A DNA stretch of 64,000 nt from Bacillus sp. HF117_J1_D (GTDB taxonomy: Bacteria > Bacillota > Bacilli > Bacillales > Bacillaceae_C). A program made the position numbers and the translations under genes. Below the pieces are notes generated by a model. It had not been told where the DNA came from. It made no database searches and worked only from the letters and a program-made list of their open reading frames with translations. The DNA lies in assembly GCA_009928435.1 (NCBI GenBank), contig JAABNQ010000002.1, positions 62,001-126,000 on the forward strand, written 5' to 3'. Positions 38,176 to 46,824 of this stretch are shown piece after piece (position 1 is the stretch's first letter; every line of letters starts with the position of its first letter).

Positions 38176-38188
38176 TCTTATAAAGTAG

Positions 38189-38222
38189 AAAAAAGCAGGG
38201 ATCGTATGATCCCTGCTTTTTT
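38189..38222. terminator. bidirectional terminator between yqgS and a small minus-strand gene
   Basis: A 15-bp perfect stem (AAAAAAGCAGGGATC and its complement) with a GTAT loop and T-runs in both directions. Confidence 0.92.
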
Positions 38223-38228
38223 GAGTAG

Positions 38229-38396
38229 TTATTCTGGAAACCCTGATTTGATAAGTGTCATGACGGCGAAGAAGCCAAAAACTGCTACAGTTCCGAATGA
38301 AAAAATGAAACCTAATACACTTCTGTTTTTCAATGTGCCGATCAAAGCGAAAATAGCAAGAATAGCAACTAAGCCAAAAATGATAGCTGTTCCCAT
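38229..38396 (-). CDS. 55-residue membrane protein (DUF2759-like, YqgW position)
   Basis: Reading the minus strand gives MGTAIIFGLVAILAIFALIG as the first of two hydrophobic helices, a short basic loop (TLKNRS), and a second helix ending in FAVMTLIKSGFPE. ATG 38396 is preceded by GGGAG at good spacing, and the stop abuts a shared terminator. The architecture fits the DUF2759/YqgW proteins of bacilli. It is easily missed because of its length. Function unknown. Confidence 0.75.
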   Translation of the reverse strand: MGTAIIFGLVAILAIFALIGTLKNRSVLGFIFSFGTVAVFGFFAVMTLIKSGFPE

Positions 38397-38635
38397 GTAT
38401 AAAATCTCCCTTCCGATACGAAATAATAAGGAATAAAAAGACTATGTATGAAAATATACGGCTCTTCCATATTTTATAGTTTTTTCGTCCGTTTGTCGAG
38501 TTTCAAAAGTGACACTTCTTTGACTTATGTTATAGAGTACCCTTAATCGGCTTATATAACCACATGTGTTTCCTTAGCGCGTTTTCCTATGTTAATGGTA
38601 AACTAAATGTACGTAAAAGTGAAAGGAGCATGCAA

Positions 38636-39262
38636 ATGGAATGGAAACAAATTCCCTTGGGACCGTTGCAGACAAATTGTTATTTGCTTTATGATGATGC
38701 AAAACAATGTATTGTCATTGATCCGGGTGCAAGTGGTGAAGCTTTAATCAACTACATTGAGCAGGAAGGGCTCAAGCCTTTGGCTGTTTGCCTTACCCAT
38801 GCACATTTTGACCACATTGGGGCAGTAGAAGATGTACGGAACCATTGGAATATTCCTGTATACATACACGAAAATGAGAAAGAGTGGTTGTTGAATCCTA
38901 CGCTGAATGGTTCTTCTCGTTATCCGATGGAACCTATTGCCGGACAACCTGCAGATCATTTATTTCAGGAGGAAGGTACTTTAACTGTCGGGCCGTTTAC
39001 AATGCAAGTATTAGAAACTCCTGGGCATTCTCCAGGAAGCGTTTCCTACTACTTAAAAGAAATAGAAACTGTCTTTTCAGGCGATGCACTTTTTAACGGG
39101 GGTATTGGAAGAACAGATTTGCTTGGCGGGGATCACGCCACCCTCATTGACAGTATCCATCAAAAGCTGCTGAGTTTGCCGGATCATACAATTGTTCTTC
39201 CAGGCCATGGATTTTCAACCACAGTGGAGAACGAGAGAGCAAGCAATCCTTATTTGTCATAA
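38636..39262 (+). CDS. yqgX: metallo-beta-lactamase-fold hydrolase (glyoxalase II-like, YqgX)
   Basis: A 208-residue metal hydrolase. The signature THAHFDHIG, ETPGHSPGSV, FSGDALF and LPGHG give all metal ligands. It resembles YqgX, reported as a bacillithiol-linked glyoxalase II-type enzyme, but substrates cannot be read from sequence. The frame is open to 38564; ATG 38636 has GAAAGGAG at eight bases, while ATG 38630 is too close to it. Confidence 0.9.
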   Translation: MEWKQIPLGPLQTNCYLLYDDAKQCIVIDPGASGEALINYIEQEGLKPLAVCLTHAHFDHIGAVEDVRNHWNIPVYIHENEKEWLLNPTLNGSSRYPMEPIAGQPADHLFQEEGTLTVGPFTMQVLETPGHSPGSVSYYLKEIETVFSGDALFNGGIGRTDLLGGDHATLIDSIHQKLLSLPDHTIVLPGHGFSTTVENERASNPYLS

Positions 39263-39265
39263 CAA

Positions 39266-39298
39266 AGAAAGCTCCCGGAAATGTCCGGAAGCTTTCTC
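39266..39298. terminator. bidirectional terminator between yqgX and yqgY
   Basis: AGAAAGCT-CCGGA and TCCGG-AGCTTTCT with one internal mismatch, AATG loop, and T-rich flanks on both strands. Confidence 0.8.
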
Positions 39299-39304
39299 TT
39301 GTTG

Positions 39305-39550
39305 TTACGACAGTCCGCCGCCAGGCGGCATGATGAACAGGGTATAGTATGTAAAACCAGCAAAGAATACAGTCAGATATGCGCCAAACACATACATATA
39401 CATACGTTCTGTCAGATTCAAATAGCCAAGCAACACAAAGAATCCTGTTTGACCGAGAAAGAGTAAAGCAGTCTTATCCATTCCTCCAAGGAAAAACATA
39501 ACAGTAAATATTGCAGTCCAAAACCCCATTACTCTGTACATGCGATCCAT
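39305..39550 (-). CDS. yqgY: YqgY-like membrane protein (DUF2626)
   Basis: An 81-residue protein with two or three hydrophobic helices and the family start MDRMYRVMGFWTAIF; NLTERMYMYVFGAYLTV and a glycine-rich end PPGGG are typical. ATG 39550 follows GGAGGGATTC. Conserved in bacilli before comGA. Function unknown. Confidence 0.85.
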   Translation of the reverse strand: MDRMYRVMGFWTAIFTVMFFLGGMDKTALLFLGQTGFFVLLGYLNLTERMYMYVFGAYLTVFFAGFTYYTLFIMPPGGGLS

Positions 39551-39710
39551 AAAGAATCCCTCCTTTGCAGCATGTATTCCATCAAGTACTTATTATAAAG
39601 GAAAAACCACAAAAATGTAAATATATTCGTGACTATGTTTGTGTCCAATGCGTGATAAAACGAAAGGATCATTCCATATGATGCCCCTTTTCCCTCACCC
39701 TACATACTAA

Positions 39711-39723
39711 AAAAGTTTGTTTT
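39711..39723 (+). promoter_or_regulatory. single ComK AT-box before comGA
   Basis: AAAA-GTTTG-TTTT fits the AAAA-N5-TTTT ComK box exactly, 72 bases before the comGA start. A functional site needs two boxes at set spacing, and I find no good second one. Confidence 0.35.
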
Positions 39724-39795
39724 TGTAGCAGGAATATGACTGATCGCGTCGAATAGGTATACGTGAGAAATAAAAAAGGTGGTGTTTCATGATAC

Positions 39796-40917
39796 ATGAC
39801 AATTGAAAGAACAGCCGACTTGCTCATTTCCCAGGCTGTACGGCTAAACGCATCTGATATCCACATCATTCCGCGGCGTCAGGATTACTTTATTAAGCTC
39901 CGAATCCATGGAGAATTGGCTAACCATGGAAATCTTCCCCCCATCGCAGGAGAAAGGCTTATATCCCACCTGAAATTCATGGCCTCCATGGATATAGGTG
40001 AAAAAAGAAAGCCCCAGAGCGGTTCCTGGCAAACACATATCAGTAATACTTCGGTAGCCCTTAGAATCTCCACATTGCCATCCACGCTTTATAAAGAAAG
40101 CCTGGTCATTAGAATCTTCCCGCAAAAACACTCTCTTTTCCTTGAAAAAATGTCTCTGTTTCCCAATAGTATCATCAAGCTTATGTCATTGATGTCCCAT
40201 TCACACGGCATGCTTATCTTTACTGGCCCAACCGGATCAGGGAAAACTTCAACAATCTATTCGCTTGCAGAGTATTGTGCATCCGAATTAAACCGCAATA
40301 TTATAACATTGGAGGATCCTGTTGAAAGGCAGAGCGATCAGTTTCTGCAGATGCAGGTGAATGAAAAAGCTGGCATCTCCTACCAAACAGGATTAAAGGC
40401 GGTACTGCGGCATGACCCTGATATGATATTTGTCGGGGAGATCAGAGATGCTGAAACCGCAGAAATTGCTGTAAGGGCAGCGATGACAGGGCATCTCGTC
40501 TTAACAAGCATGCATACGCGGAACGCGGAGGGAGCCGTATATCGTTTGCTGGAGTTTGGGATAAAACCTTTGGAAATTGAGCAAACCTTGATTAGCGTAA
40601 TTGCACAGCGACTTGTTTCACTGCTATGCCCTTTTTGCGGGGCTAAATGTTCTAAATATTGTGCGAGCAGCGATCGAATCAAACGAGCAGCCGTTTTTGA
40701 GATGTTAGAAGGGGAGAGGTTGGAAACGGTTACTCAGATGGCGAGGGAATCCGCAGACAAAAGTGTTATGGAACATGCACAGTCATTAAGAAGATTGATT
40801 AGAAAGGGGATTGCGCTTGGATATATCTCTCATGAAGAATATAGCCGGTGGATTATTCAAGAACAAGAAGAAGCTACATCTGAAAGATCAAGGCTTTTTT
40901 CTAACCAAAATAAGTGA
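39796..40917 (+). CDS. comGA: competence pseudopilus ATPase ComGA
   Basis: A 373-residue PilB/GspE-type traffic ATPase powering the transformation pseudopilus. ASDIHIIPR, Walker A GPTGSGKT, Walker B MIFVGEIRDAETAE, His box HLVLTSMHTRNAEGAV and a zinc-type CPFCGAKCSKYC are present. The N1 domain is short, as in ComGA. ATG 39796 lies 12 bases after AAGGTGGTG. A closer out-of-frame ATG (39789) would encode only MIHDN. Confidence 0.95.
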   Translation: MTIERTADLLISQAVRLNASDIHIIPRRQDYFIKLRIHGELANHGNLPPIAGERLISHLKFMASMDIGEKRKPQSGSWQTHISNTSVALRISTLPSTLYKESLVIRIFPQKHSLFLEKMSLFPNSIIKLMSLMSHSHGMLIFTGPTGSGKTSTIYSLAEYCASELNRNIITLEDPVERQSDQFLQMQVNEKAGISYQTGLKAVLRHDPDMIFVGEIRDAETAEIAVRAAMTGHLVLTSMHTRNAEGAVYRLLEFGIKPLEIEQTLISVIAQRLVSLLCPFCGAKCSKYCASSDRIKRAAVFEMLEGERLETVTQMARESADKSVMEHAQSLRRLIRKGIALGYISHEEYSRWIIQEQEEATSERSRLFSNQNK

Positions 40918-41887
40918 AATGCTTGAGAAAGGTTTCACATTGAGAGAATCTCTCGATTTTTTAGGGCGCACAAATGAAGGGAGAATGGGCATGTTTCAGT
41001 CAATGACTCATGCTTTACAGTCAGGGCAGCCTATTTTTGAAGTGTTTTATATGGAGGGGTTCGACCATCAGGCATGCACGCAGCTTTATTTTGCGGAAAG
41101 ACATGGATACCTTGTCGCAGCATTGAAGGAATCCGGGGAGTATCTTCGGCGAAAGGATGATCAACGAAAAAAACTCGTCCGCCTATTGCAATACCCGGTC
41201 ATACTTGCAGCAGCTTTAATCATCGTAAGTTTATTACTTCAAACACTTCTCTTACCACGATTTCAAATGTTTTATGACTCCATGGGATACAAGCCCAATT
41301 TTACACTAAGCATATTCCTCCATATCATGCAGACTCTTCCCATTTACTTTTTGTTCACTATGATTGTAGCCCTAACCGTGGGCATCTATTTCTATAAATT
41401 TTTGTCCAAAAAATCTGCTTTGGAAAGAGCGGTGTTCTTTTCTCAAATTCCGGGCATCCAAACATCCTATAAGCTCTACCAAACCGTATTTTTGGCAAGA
41501 GAATGGAGCTTTTTATTAAAAAGCGGTTTTTCCATTAATGAGATTATCCAAATCATGCAGAAACAGGAATTTCATCCGTTATTAAAAGAGTCTGCGGTTG
41601 AAATTAGGGATATGCTCACGTTCGGATATTCCTTCTCGGAAGCTGTATCTCATCTTGGGTTTGTGGAGGAAGAGCTGACGGTCATTATTGCACATGGAGA
41701 GAAGAGCGGGAAGCTTGAAGGAGAATTGATGTTCTACAGCCAGTTTTGTCTACAAAGATTGGAAGAAAAATTTCTAAAGGCATTTTTATTTATTCAACCA
41801 TTGGTTTTCGCTTTGATTGGTTTGATGGTCATTGCCATTTACCTATCCATATTCTTGCCGATGTTTGAAGTCATTGACTCAATCTGA
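40832..41887 (+). CDS. comGB: competence pseudopilus membrane protein ComGB
   Basis: A 351-residue PilC/GspF-family platform protein with two homologous halves and three hydrophobic helices (around nt 41190-41250, 41335-41410 and 41790-41860). ATG 40832 is the first reasonable start, giving an 86-base overlap with comGA. No strong ribosome site is visible, so translation is probably coupled. Confidence 0.9.
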   Translation: MKNIAGGLFKNKKKLHLKDQGFFLTKISEMLEKGFTLRESLDFLGRTNEGRMGMFQSMTHALQSGQPIFEVFYMEGFDHQACTQLYFAERHGYLVAALKESGEYLRRKDDQRKKLVRLLQYPVILAAALIIVSLLLQTLLLPRFQMFYDSMGYKPNFTLSIFLHIMQTLPIYFLFTMIVALTVGIYFYKFLSKKSALERAVFFSQIPGIQTSYKLYQTVFLAREWSFLLKSGFSINEIIQIMQKQEFHPLLKESAVEIRDMLTFGYSFSEAVSHLGFVEEELTVIIAHGEKSGKLEGELMFYSQFCLQRLEEKFLKAFLFIQPLVFALIGLMVIAIYLSIFLPMFEVIDSI

Positions 41888-41904
41888 AAAAGGAGAAGGT
41901 TTAA

Positions 41905-42228
41905 ATGAAGCATTTAATCATTAAAAATGAGAAAGCTTTTACATTAGTGGAAATGATGGTCGTTTTGCTTGTCATAACAATATTGCTTTTGATAGCGTTG
42001 CCCAATATTACGAAACACAGCTCCAACATTAATGAAAAAGGCTGTGATGGACTGCGACAGATGGTGCAGGGGCAGGTTGAGGCTTATCGGATGGACAAAA
42101 GAGAAATTCCAACTGTTCAGCAATTGAAAACAGAGGGTTATTTAAAAAGTGAAGATTTGAAGTGCCCGAATGGAAAAGCGCTTACCATAAATTCCGAAAC
42201 CGGTGAAGTAGCAGTAGGGGCAAATTAG
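41905..42228 (+). CDS. comGC: major pseudopilin ComGC
   Basis: A 107-residue prepilin. The class III signal ends KNEKA before FTLVEMMVVLLVITILLL, with Glu at +5. The residue at -1 is Ala rather than the usual Gly. GCDGLRQ and LKCPNGK carry the two cysteines expected for the intramolecular disulfide. ATG 41905 follows AAAAGGAGAAGG. Confidence 0.95.
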   Translation: MKHLIIKNEKAFTLVEMMVVLLVITILLLIALPNITKHSSNINEKGCDGLRQMVQGQVEAYRMDKREIPTVQQLKTEGYLKSEDLKCPNGKALTINSETGEVAVGAN

Positions 42229-42229
42229 A

Positions 42230-42679
42230 ATGGTGTATGAAAAGCTTCGCTCAAACAGCGGGTTTACCTTATTGGAATCTCTAGTTGTCCTTTTAGTCGT
42301 ATCTGTTGTTCTCTTATTTGGCATGATTACGGTGAACCCAATGATGGAATGGGTGCAAAAAAAGATGTTCGTTTCTCAACTAAGATCTGACTTATACTAT
42401 GCTCATTCCCACGCAATCCAAAGAAAAGAGCGGGTTTCCGTCAGCTTTTCGCAAGAAAGCAGTCAATATACTGCCACTGGGGATAACACCGGAGTATTAT
42501 TCATCAGGGATCTTCCGCCTCCTGTCAAAATTACAGGAGGCTCTCTGAAACAACTAAGATTGCACATCACTCCAGATGGGACCATTAACAATTTTGGGAT
42601 TGTAAATTTCGCTCTGAATGATCAGTCGATTGAACTGACTTTTCATATTGGAAGGGGGAGGTTTGATGTTAAAGAATGA
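42230..42679 (+). CDS. comGD: minor pseudopilin ComGD
   Basis: A 149-residue type II/IV minor pseudopilin with prepilin motif SGFTLLESLVVLLVVSVVLL at residues 10-29 (Gly at -1, Glu at +5) and a beta-rich globular part. Starts one base after the comGC stop and overlaps comGE by 14 bases. Confidence 0.9.
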   Translation: MVYEKLRSNSGFTLLESLVVLLVVSVVLLFGMITVNPMMEWVQKKMFVSQLRSDLYYAHSHAIQRKERVSVSFSQESSQYTATGDNTGVLFIRDLPPPVKITGGSLKQLRLHITPDGTINNFGIVNFALNDQSIELTFHIGRGRFDVKE

Positions 42680-42974
42680 GGGTGGCTTCACTTTTTTAGA
42701 GGGGATTGTTTCGCTCAGTCTTATCTTGTTAGTCACCTCCTCATTTTTTCCTCTCATGTCAAATATGCTTACCCGATTGAAGGAAGGAAAAATTGAAATG
42801 ACAGCCTACAGGCTCATGTACGAACATGTGGAGAAGCATACAGCTATTGGTGTAATGGGAGATGCTCGGATTAGCTTACACGATGTAGAGTTTGATTTGA
42901 ACATGGAAGAGACTAAGAAAGGGAATTGGAAAGTGTGTGTCCATTATGAAGAAAAAAGACGTTGCGTTGAGTAA
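42666..42974 (+). CDS. comGE: minor pseudopilin ComGE
   Basis: A 102-residue minor pseudopilin with GGFTFLEGIVSLSLILL at the N-terminus. ATG 42666 follows GGAAGGGGGAGG, the best ribosome site in the operon. The start overlaps comGD and the end overlaps comGF. Confidence 0.87.
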   Translation: MLKNEGGFTFLEGIVSLSLILLVTSSFFPLMSNMLTRLKEGKIEMTAYRLMYEHVEKHTAIGVMGDARISLHDVEFDLNMEETKKGNWKVCVHYEEKRRCVE

Positions 42975-43404
42975 CCAAGCAGGATTCACCCTGTTGGAAT
43001 CCATTTTTTCGATACTCATCATAGTGGTAGTTATGTCCCTTTTGCCTCTCATGTATCATTGGTTCTCCGCTGTTGACCGTTCGTTATCTCCCGAAGAAGA
43101 TTATGAATGGAATATTTTTCTCATTCAGCTGCGCGATGAGCTGGCCACAGCTGACAGCTTCAGAAGTGGTTCTCATGAAAGGTTCTATCTGATGAAAAAC
43201 AGGGTTTCAATCAAATATGAACGATACAGCTGGAACATCAGGAGACAGGTTGAGGATAAGGGGCATGAGATTGTCCTGCAAAACGTTAGGCGCTTTGAAG
43301 TAAGGGAAGAGGACCCAATGATGACGATTTATGTTGAATTTTTAGATGGAACAAAAGAAGAAGCTAGATTTCTAATGCCCCCAAGAGAGGAGGGGACCAC
43401 TTGA
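42946..43404 (+). CDS. comGF: minor pseudopilin ComGF
   Basis: A 152-residue minor pseudopilin with the motif AGFTLLESIFSILIIVVVM and a long globular part. ATG 42946 overlaps comGE by 29 bases; GTG 42937 in the same frame is a near-equal choice, with GGAAAG close by. Confidence 0.87.
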   Translation: MKKKDVALSNQAGFTLLESIFSILIIVVVMSLLPLMYHWFSAVDRSLSPEEDYEWNIFLIQLRDELATADSFRSGSHERFYLMKNRVSIKYERYSWNIRRQVEDKGHEIVLQNVRRFEVREEDPMMTIYVEFLDGTKEEARFLMPPREEGTT

Positions 43405-43727
43405 TCAATGAACGGGGATCGGTTTTACCTATTACCTTGATGATTATTCTGATCGCAATATTGGTTGTAGTTCACGCAGCATCTTCCTATGTATCTCAAT
43501 ATCGTTATATAAGTGAGGTCAGGCAGTTTTACAAAAAAGAAATTCATCAACAGCTTATCGCAGAAAAAAGGCCGGCAAACGAAGCTTTGGAAAGGGGGAT
43601 GTCCGAGAATAGCCATTTGACTCCGGAGTCTGAGGAGGAGATTAGTGGGCTGAATCATCGACATGGGGGGAATAAGCCGCTTATTGAAAGTGAAAGGAAG
43701 AAAGAACGGCAGCTTTCCGATCCCTAA
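43401..43727 (+). CDS. comGG: ComGG pseudopilin-like protein
   Basis: A 108-residue protein with an N-terminal hydrophobic helix (VLPITLMIILIAILVVV) but no clear prepilin peptidase site, as usual for ComGG. The second half is charged (ERKKERQLSDP). TTG 43401 follows GAGGAGGGG and overlaps the comGF stop. No strong terminator was found after it. Confidence 0.82.
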   Translation: MINERGSVLPITLMIILIAILVVVHAASSYVSQYRYISEVRQFYKKEIHQQLIAEKRPANEALERGMSENSHLTPESEEEISGLNHRHGGNKPLIESERKKERQLSDP

Positions 43728-43790
43728 GTTCACAAAGGTTCAATTTCCGTTGTTTTGGACATACTTCAGCTAATGAAGGGGTGTGCGCTC

Positions 43791-44015
43791 ATGTCAACAA
43801 ATGATTATGTGAAATATATGGCTAAGACTTTGATTCAGCGTATGGAAACGCCGAGGGAGGAAAGAAAGAAGCAAAGGAACGAACGTAAACAAATGAAAAC
43901 ACCATTCCTAGTCAAATGGCTTGGAATGGTGCCCTTTTCGCTCACCATGTGGCTTAAAAAAGATAGACGAAAAATTTGGAGGATGATTAAGCAGGGAAGG
44001 AGTTCAGATAAATGA
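43791..44015 (+). CDS. yqzE: YqzE family protein
   Basis: A 74-residue very basic protein (NDYVKYMAKTLIQRME, then REERKKQRNERK) with the conserved WLGMVPFSLTMWLKKDR end. ATG 43791 follows AAGGGGTG. It sits directly after comG as in B. subtilis. Its 3' end overlaps the convergent yqhG by 29 bases. Confidence 0.85.
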   Translation: MSTNDYVKYMAKTLIQRMETPREERKKQRNERKQMKTPFLVKWLGMVPFSLTMWLKKDRRKIWRMIKQGRSSDK

Positions 44016-44781
44016 TTCCCCCGTTCAGAATATCCGCATAAATGGAAGGCTTGTATTGGTCTTCCAAAGCATTTTTTTCAATAAAAAAAGTGTCCGGCTT
44101 TTCTTCTATATATTCATAAAAATGATTCAACAGCTTTGTGTCTTCTTCCCATCTTTTCATGGCGGCTTCTGCCCATCGATGTTCTTGGCTTTGAACTTCA
44201 CTTGTTAAAAAGGTTTCAATTCTTTTTAAGCCGCTGGCCGGCATGATAAGAGGTGAAATAGTAAAGCAATAGTCCGGTATTTTGGGCGATAGATCAATCT
44301 TTGTGATTTTTTCATGGAATGACTCTAATAAGCTTCCGTTGATTAAATTCAAGCCGAAAGATCTGAAAACATCCTTTTTTCTGTCTGACCGATAGCATAT
44401 TTTCATATTCACGTTAAGCCAAGGATGAAGGGGGACGTTCTGTCCTGCATTCATTACAGGCTTTTCGTAAAGGCGGATATAGGCCGAAAGTTTTCTGGCG
44501 GTTTCAAAGATTTGATGGAGCCGCGGCGCCCCGAAATGGATGAACTCGCCCTTTATATCAGAAGGTGTTTGTTCCTGGTCTGTAATGAAAGTTACCTTCA
44601 TCGGGTTGGGGATACCGCCTGTTTTTTCGAGATACGTCCAATAAAACGGGCGGTTCATCAGTTCCTTGTCCATTTCGATTGTCAGTTGGACTGTCAAGAA
44701 CCCTGTACCACTTTCTTCAATGGTGCAGCCTGTCGCTGTAAAAAACTGCTCAAGATATTGATGGATTTCCTGCTGAAGCAT
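43987..44781 (-). CDS. yqhG: YqhG family protein
   Basis: A 264-residue soluble protein starting MLQQEIHQYLEQFFTATGC, with segments FYWTYLEKTGG and RLHQIFETARKL as in the YqhG family. No catalytic motif is recognised. ATG 44781 follows AAAGGAAGAGG and overlaps the end of yqhH by 32 bases, so the two are probably one operon. Confidence 0.8.
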   Translation of the reverse strand: MLQQEIHQYLEQFFTATGCTIEESGTGFLTVQLTIEMDKELMNRPFYWTYLEKTGGIPNPMKVTFITDQEQTPSDIKGEFIHFGAPRLHQIFETARKLSAYIRLYEKPVMNAGQNVPLHPWLNVNMKICYRSDRKKDVFRSFGLNLINGSLLESFHEKITKIDLSPKIPDYCFTISPLIMPASGLKRIETFLTSEVQSQEHRWAEAAMKRWEEDTKLLNHFYEYIEEKPDTFFIEKNALEDQYKPSIYADILNGGIIYLNSFPA

Positions 44782-46441
44782 CGGCAGCCTCTTCCTTTCT
44801 TAACATATCATTAAATTCAATCATAGCTGCGAGGTTGGACATTTTTACCTTCATTTCTCCTTCGGTTCTAGACGTTTTGAAAATATCCATCATATGTTCT
44901 TCAATGCTTCCACCATCCAGTTTGGCTAAAATATCATCAAGTTCTCCTACCACTCGTTCAAATAGCTTAATCTTATTCGTAAGTAAATTGACGATATGTT
45001 CCTCGATTGTATCCTTTACTGCGAAATTATAAATATGGACATCCTCTTTTTGCCCGAGACGATGAACGCGTCCTATTCGCTGTTCTAGCCTCATGGGATT
45101 CCAGGGCAGATCATAGTTAATGACATGGCTGCAAAATTGAAGGTTAATTCCTTCGCCGCCAGCCTCTGTCGCTATAAGAACTTGAACTTGGTTCTTGAAT
45201 AGATCCCTCATCCAATCTTTTTTACTTCGTTTGAAACCACCTCGGAATGGGACGGACTTTATCCCATGCTGCTGCAAGAACCATTGCAAATATAATTGTG
45301 TCGCTCTATATTCAGTAAAAATAATCACCTTGTCATCAATTTTTCTAATCAGTTCCAAGGCTTTTTCCGCTTTGGAATTTTGAGTAACTGCATTGATTTT
45401 TTGCTGAATGGATTGGATGTATTGAATGTATTGTGCTGACGGATTTTCTTTTTGCAGCATGTTTTTTAAAGTGAAAAATACGGCTTCTCTGCTGCTGCAA
45501 GCTTCCCTCTGAAGCGTTATAATTGAAAATGCAGGAATTGGGAAATCAGGAGGACGCAAGAAATCAATGGATTGATAAAGCTTCTTTTCTTCTTGATTAA
45601 AATCAATGGGTATTGTTTCTACATGGCGCTGGGTCCATTCAATTCCAGTATCAGTTCTTCTGTTTCTGATCATTACTTTGTTTACTAGACTTTTTAAGTG
45701 TTCGTTTTCTTTGACTGACAGCCTTTTGTTTTTATATTTTTCCAAAAAACTTGATTGGTTTCCCAAATGCCCTGGCTTTAATAAAGAGACAAGGTAAAAG
45801 ATTTCTTCGATTTTATTCTGAATAGGCGTTGCCGTCAGTAAAAGACAAAACTTCTTTTTAAGAGACTGAACAAACTCATAATTTTTGGTTTTGTGGTTTT
45901 TAAGTTTATGTGCTTCATCAATGATGATCAGATCAAAGTCTTGCTCGGCGATAATTTCCCGATGAGGACTCCGTTTTGCTGTATCGATTGACGACACTAC
46001 ACAGTCATACTGCTCCCAGACATAGCTTTTGGTAGCAGCAACGGCCTGTATGTAAAACTTTGAATTAAGTTCAAAGGTCCATTGAGATACGAGAGAGGCG
46101 GGTACTAGAATCAGAGCCCTTTTTACCAAGCCACGTATCATGTATTCTTTTAAAACCAGTCCGGCTTCAATGGTTTTCCCTAGTCCTACTTCGTCAGCCA
46201 AAATGGCTTTGCCATTCATGTCCTCTATGACTCTAGAGGCTGTTTCGGCCTGATGAGGCAACAGGGTCAATTCCGGTAGATGCTTTGGGGCAACAAGACC
46301 TTCGAAATCAGGAACAAGAAGATGTTTTTCAGCTATTAACGATAGATTGAACAGTTTTTGGTCTGCCCATGGCCCGTCTTTTTCAAACCGGTCCAAAAAT
46401 CCGGGCATCCAATTCCGGTTGAAGCTGACTGTAATAGACAT
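44750..46441 (-). CDS. yqhH: SNF2/RapA-type helicase YqhH
   Basis: A 563-residue superfamily 2 ATPase. Motif I ADEVGLGKTIEAG, II IIDEAHKLKN, III LTATPIQN, then in the second half IFTEYRATQLYL, ATEAGGEGINLQF (V) and EQRIGRVHRLGQ (VI). It resembles HepA/RapA helicases that act on nucleoprotein complexes; the exact target is unknown. ATG 46441 follows AGGAGGTC; the frame is open upstream but not needed. Divergent from gcvT. Confidence 0.92.
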   Translation of the reverse strand: MSITVSFNRNWMPGFLDRFEKDGPWADQKLFNLSLIAEKHLLVPDFEGLVAPKHLPELTLLPHQAETASRVIEDMNGKAILADEVGLGKTIEAGLVLKEYMIRGLVKRALILVPASLVSQWTFELNSKFYIQAVAATKSYVWEQYDCVVSSIDTAKRSPHREIIAEQDFDLIIIDEAHKLKNHKTKNYEFVQSLKKKFCLLLTATPIQNKIEEIFYLVSLLKPGHLGNQSSFLEKYKNKRLSVKENEHLKSLVNKVMIRNRRTDTGIEWTQRHVETIPIDFNQEEKKLYQSIDFLRPPDFPIPAFSIITLQREACSSREAVFFTLKNMLQKENPSAQYIQYIQSIQQKINAVTQNSKAEKALELIRKIDDKVIIFTEYRATQLYLQWFLQQHGIKSVPFRGGFKRSKKDWMRDLFKNQVQVLIATEAGGEGINLQFCSHVINYDLPWNPMRLEQRIGRVHRLGQKEDVHIYNFAVKDTIEEHIVNLLTNKIKLFERVVGELDDILAKLDGGSIEEHMMDIFKTSRTEGEMKVKMSNLAAMIEFNDMLRKEEAADASAGNPSIS

Positions 46442-46475
46442 GATAGACCTCCTGAAGGATTTGTAAGAAAAAAGT

Positions 46476-46504
46476 TTGAAAAGTAAGTCAAAGAATGGTA
46501 CGAT
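46476..46504 (+). promoter_or_regulatory. promoter of the gcv operon
   Basis: TTGAAA (46476-46481), a 17-base spacer and TACGAT (46499-46504), placed upstream of the riboswitch. Confidence 0.5.
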
Positions 46505-46568
46505 ACAATGGACAGAAACCCATATACATATAAGTATAACCACTTTTTAAAAGAATATAGGCGAATGA

Positions 46569-46775
46569 AGACAAGAGGAGAGACTGTATATACAGCGCCG
46601 AAGGAGCAAGCAGAAATACTGTGAATCTCTCAGGCAAAAAGACTCTTGTCCGACGCAGCTCTGGAGAGTGTTCCGCGATGTGGAGCCACCAAAGGGGAAA
46701 GCCGGATGTACCCGGTCAAACTTTCAGGTACCAAGACAGAGAGACCTTTTAATAGGGCCTTTCTGTCTTTTTTTA
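46569..46775 (+). promoter_or_regulatory. tandem glycine riboswitch
   Basis: Two aptamer-like units: the first with GCGCCGAAGGAGCAAGC and ATCTCTCAGGCAAAAAGAC, the second with GGAGCCACCAAAGGGGAAAGC and AACTTTCAGGTACCAAGACAG. These are the conserved cores of the gcvT motif. A terminator stem, AGACAGA against TCTGTCT with a T-run (46733-46775), is the expression platform. In B. subtilis glycine binding promotes read-through into gcvT-gcvPA-gcvPB; the same is expected here. Confidence 0.95.
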
Positions 46776-46824
46776 TGCCCTCATAACAATAGCGAACCAA
46801 AATCTAAGGAGGAATGAAAAAAAC

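Noticed and set aside
38206-38436. Plus-strand open frame of 76 codons opposite the DUF2759-like gene.
   Set aside because: It starts inside a terminator, has no ribosome site, and the minus strand encodes a better supported membrane protein.
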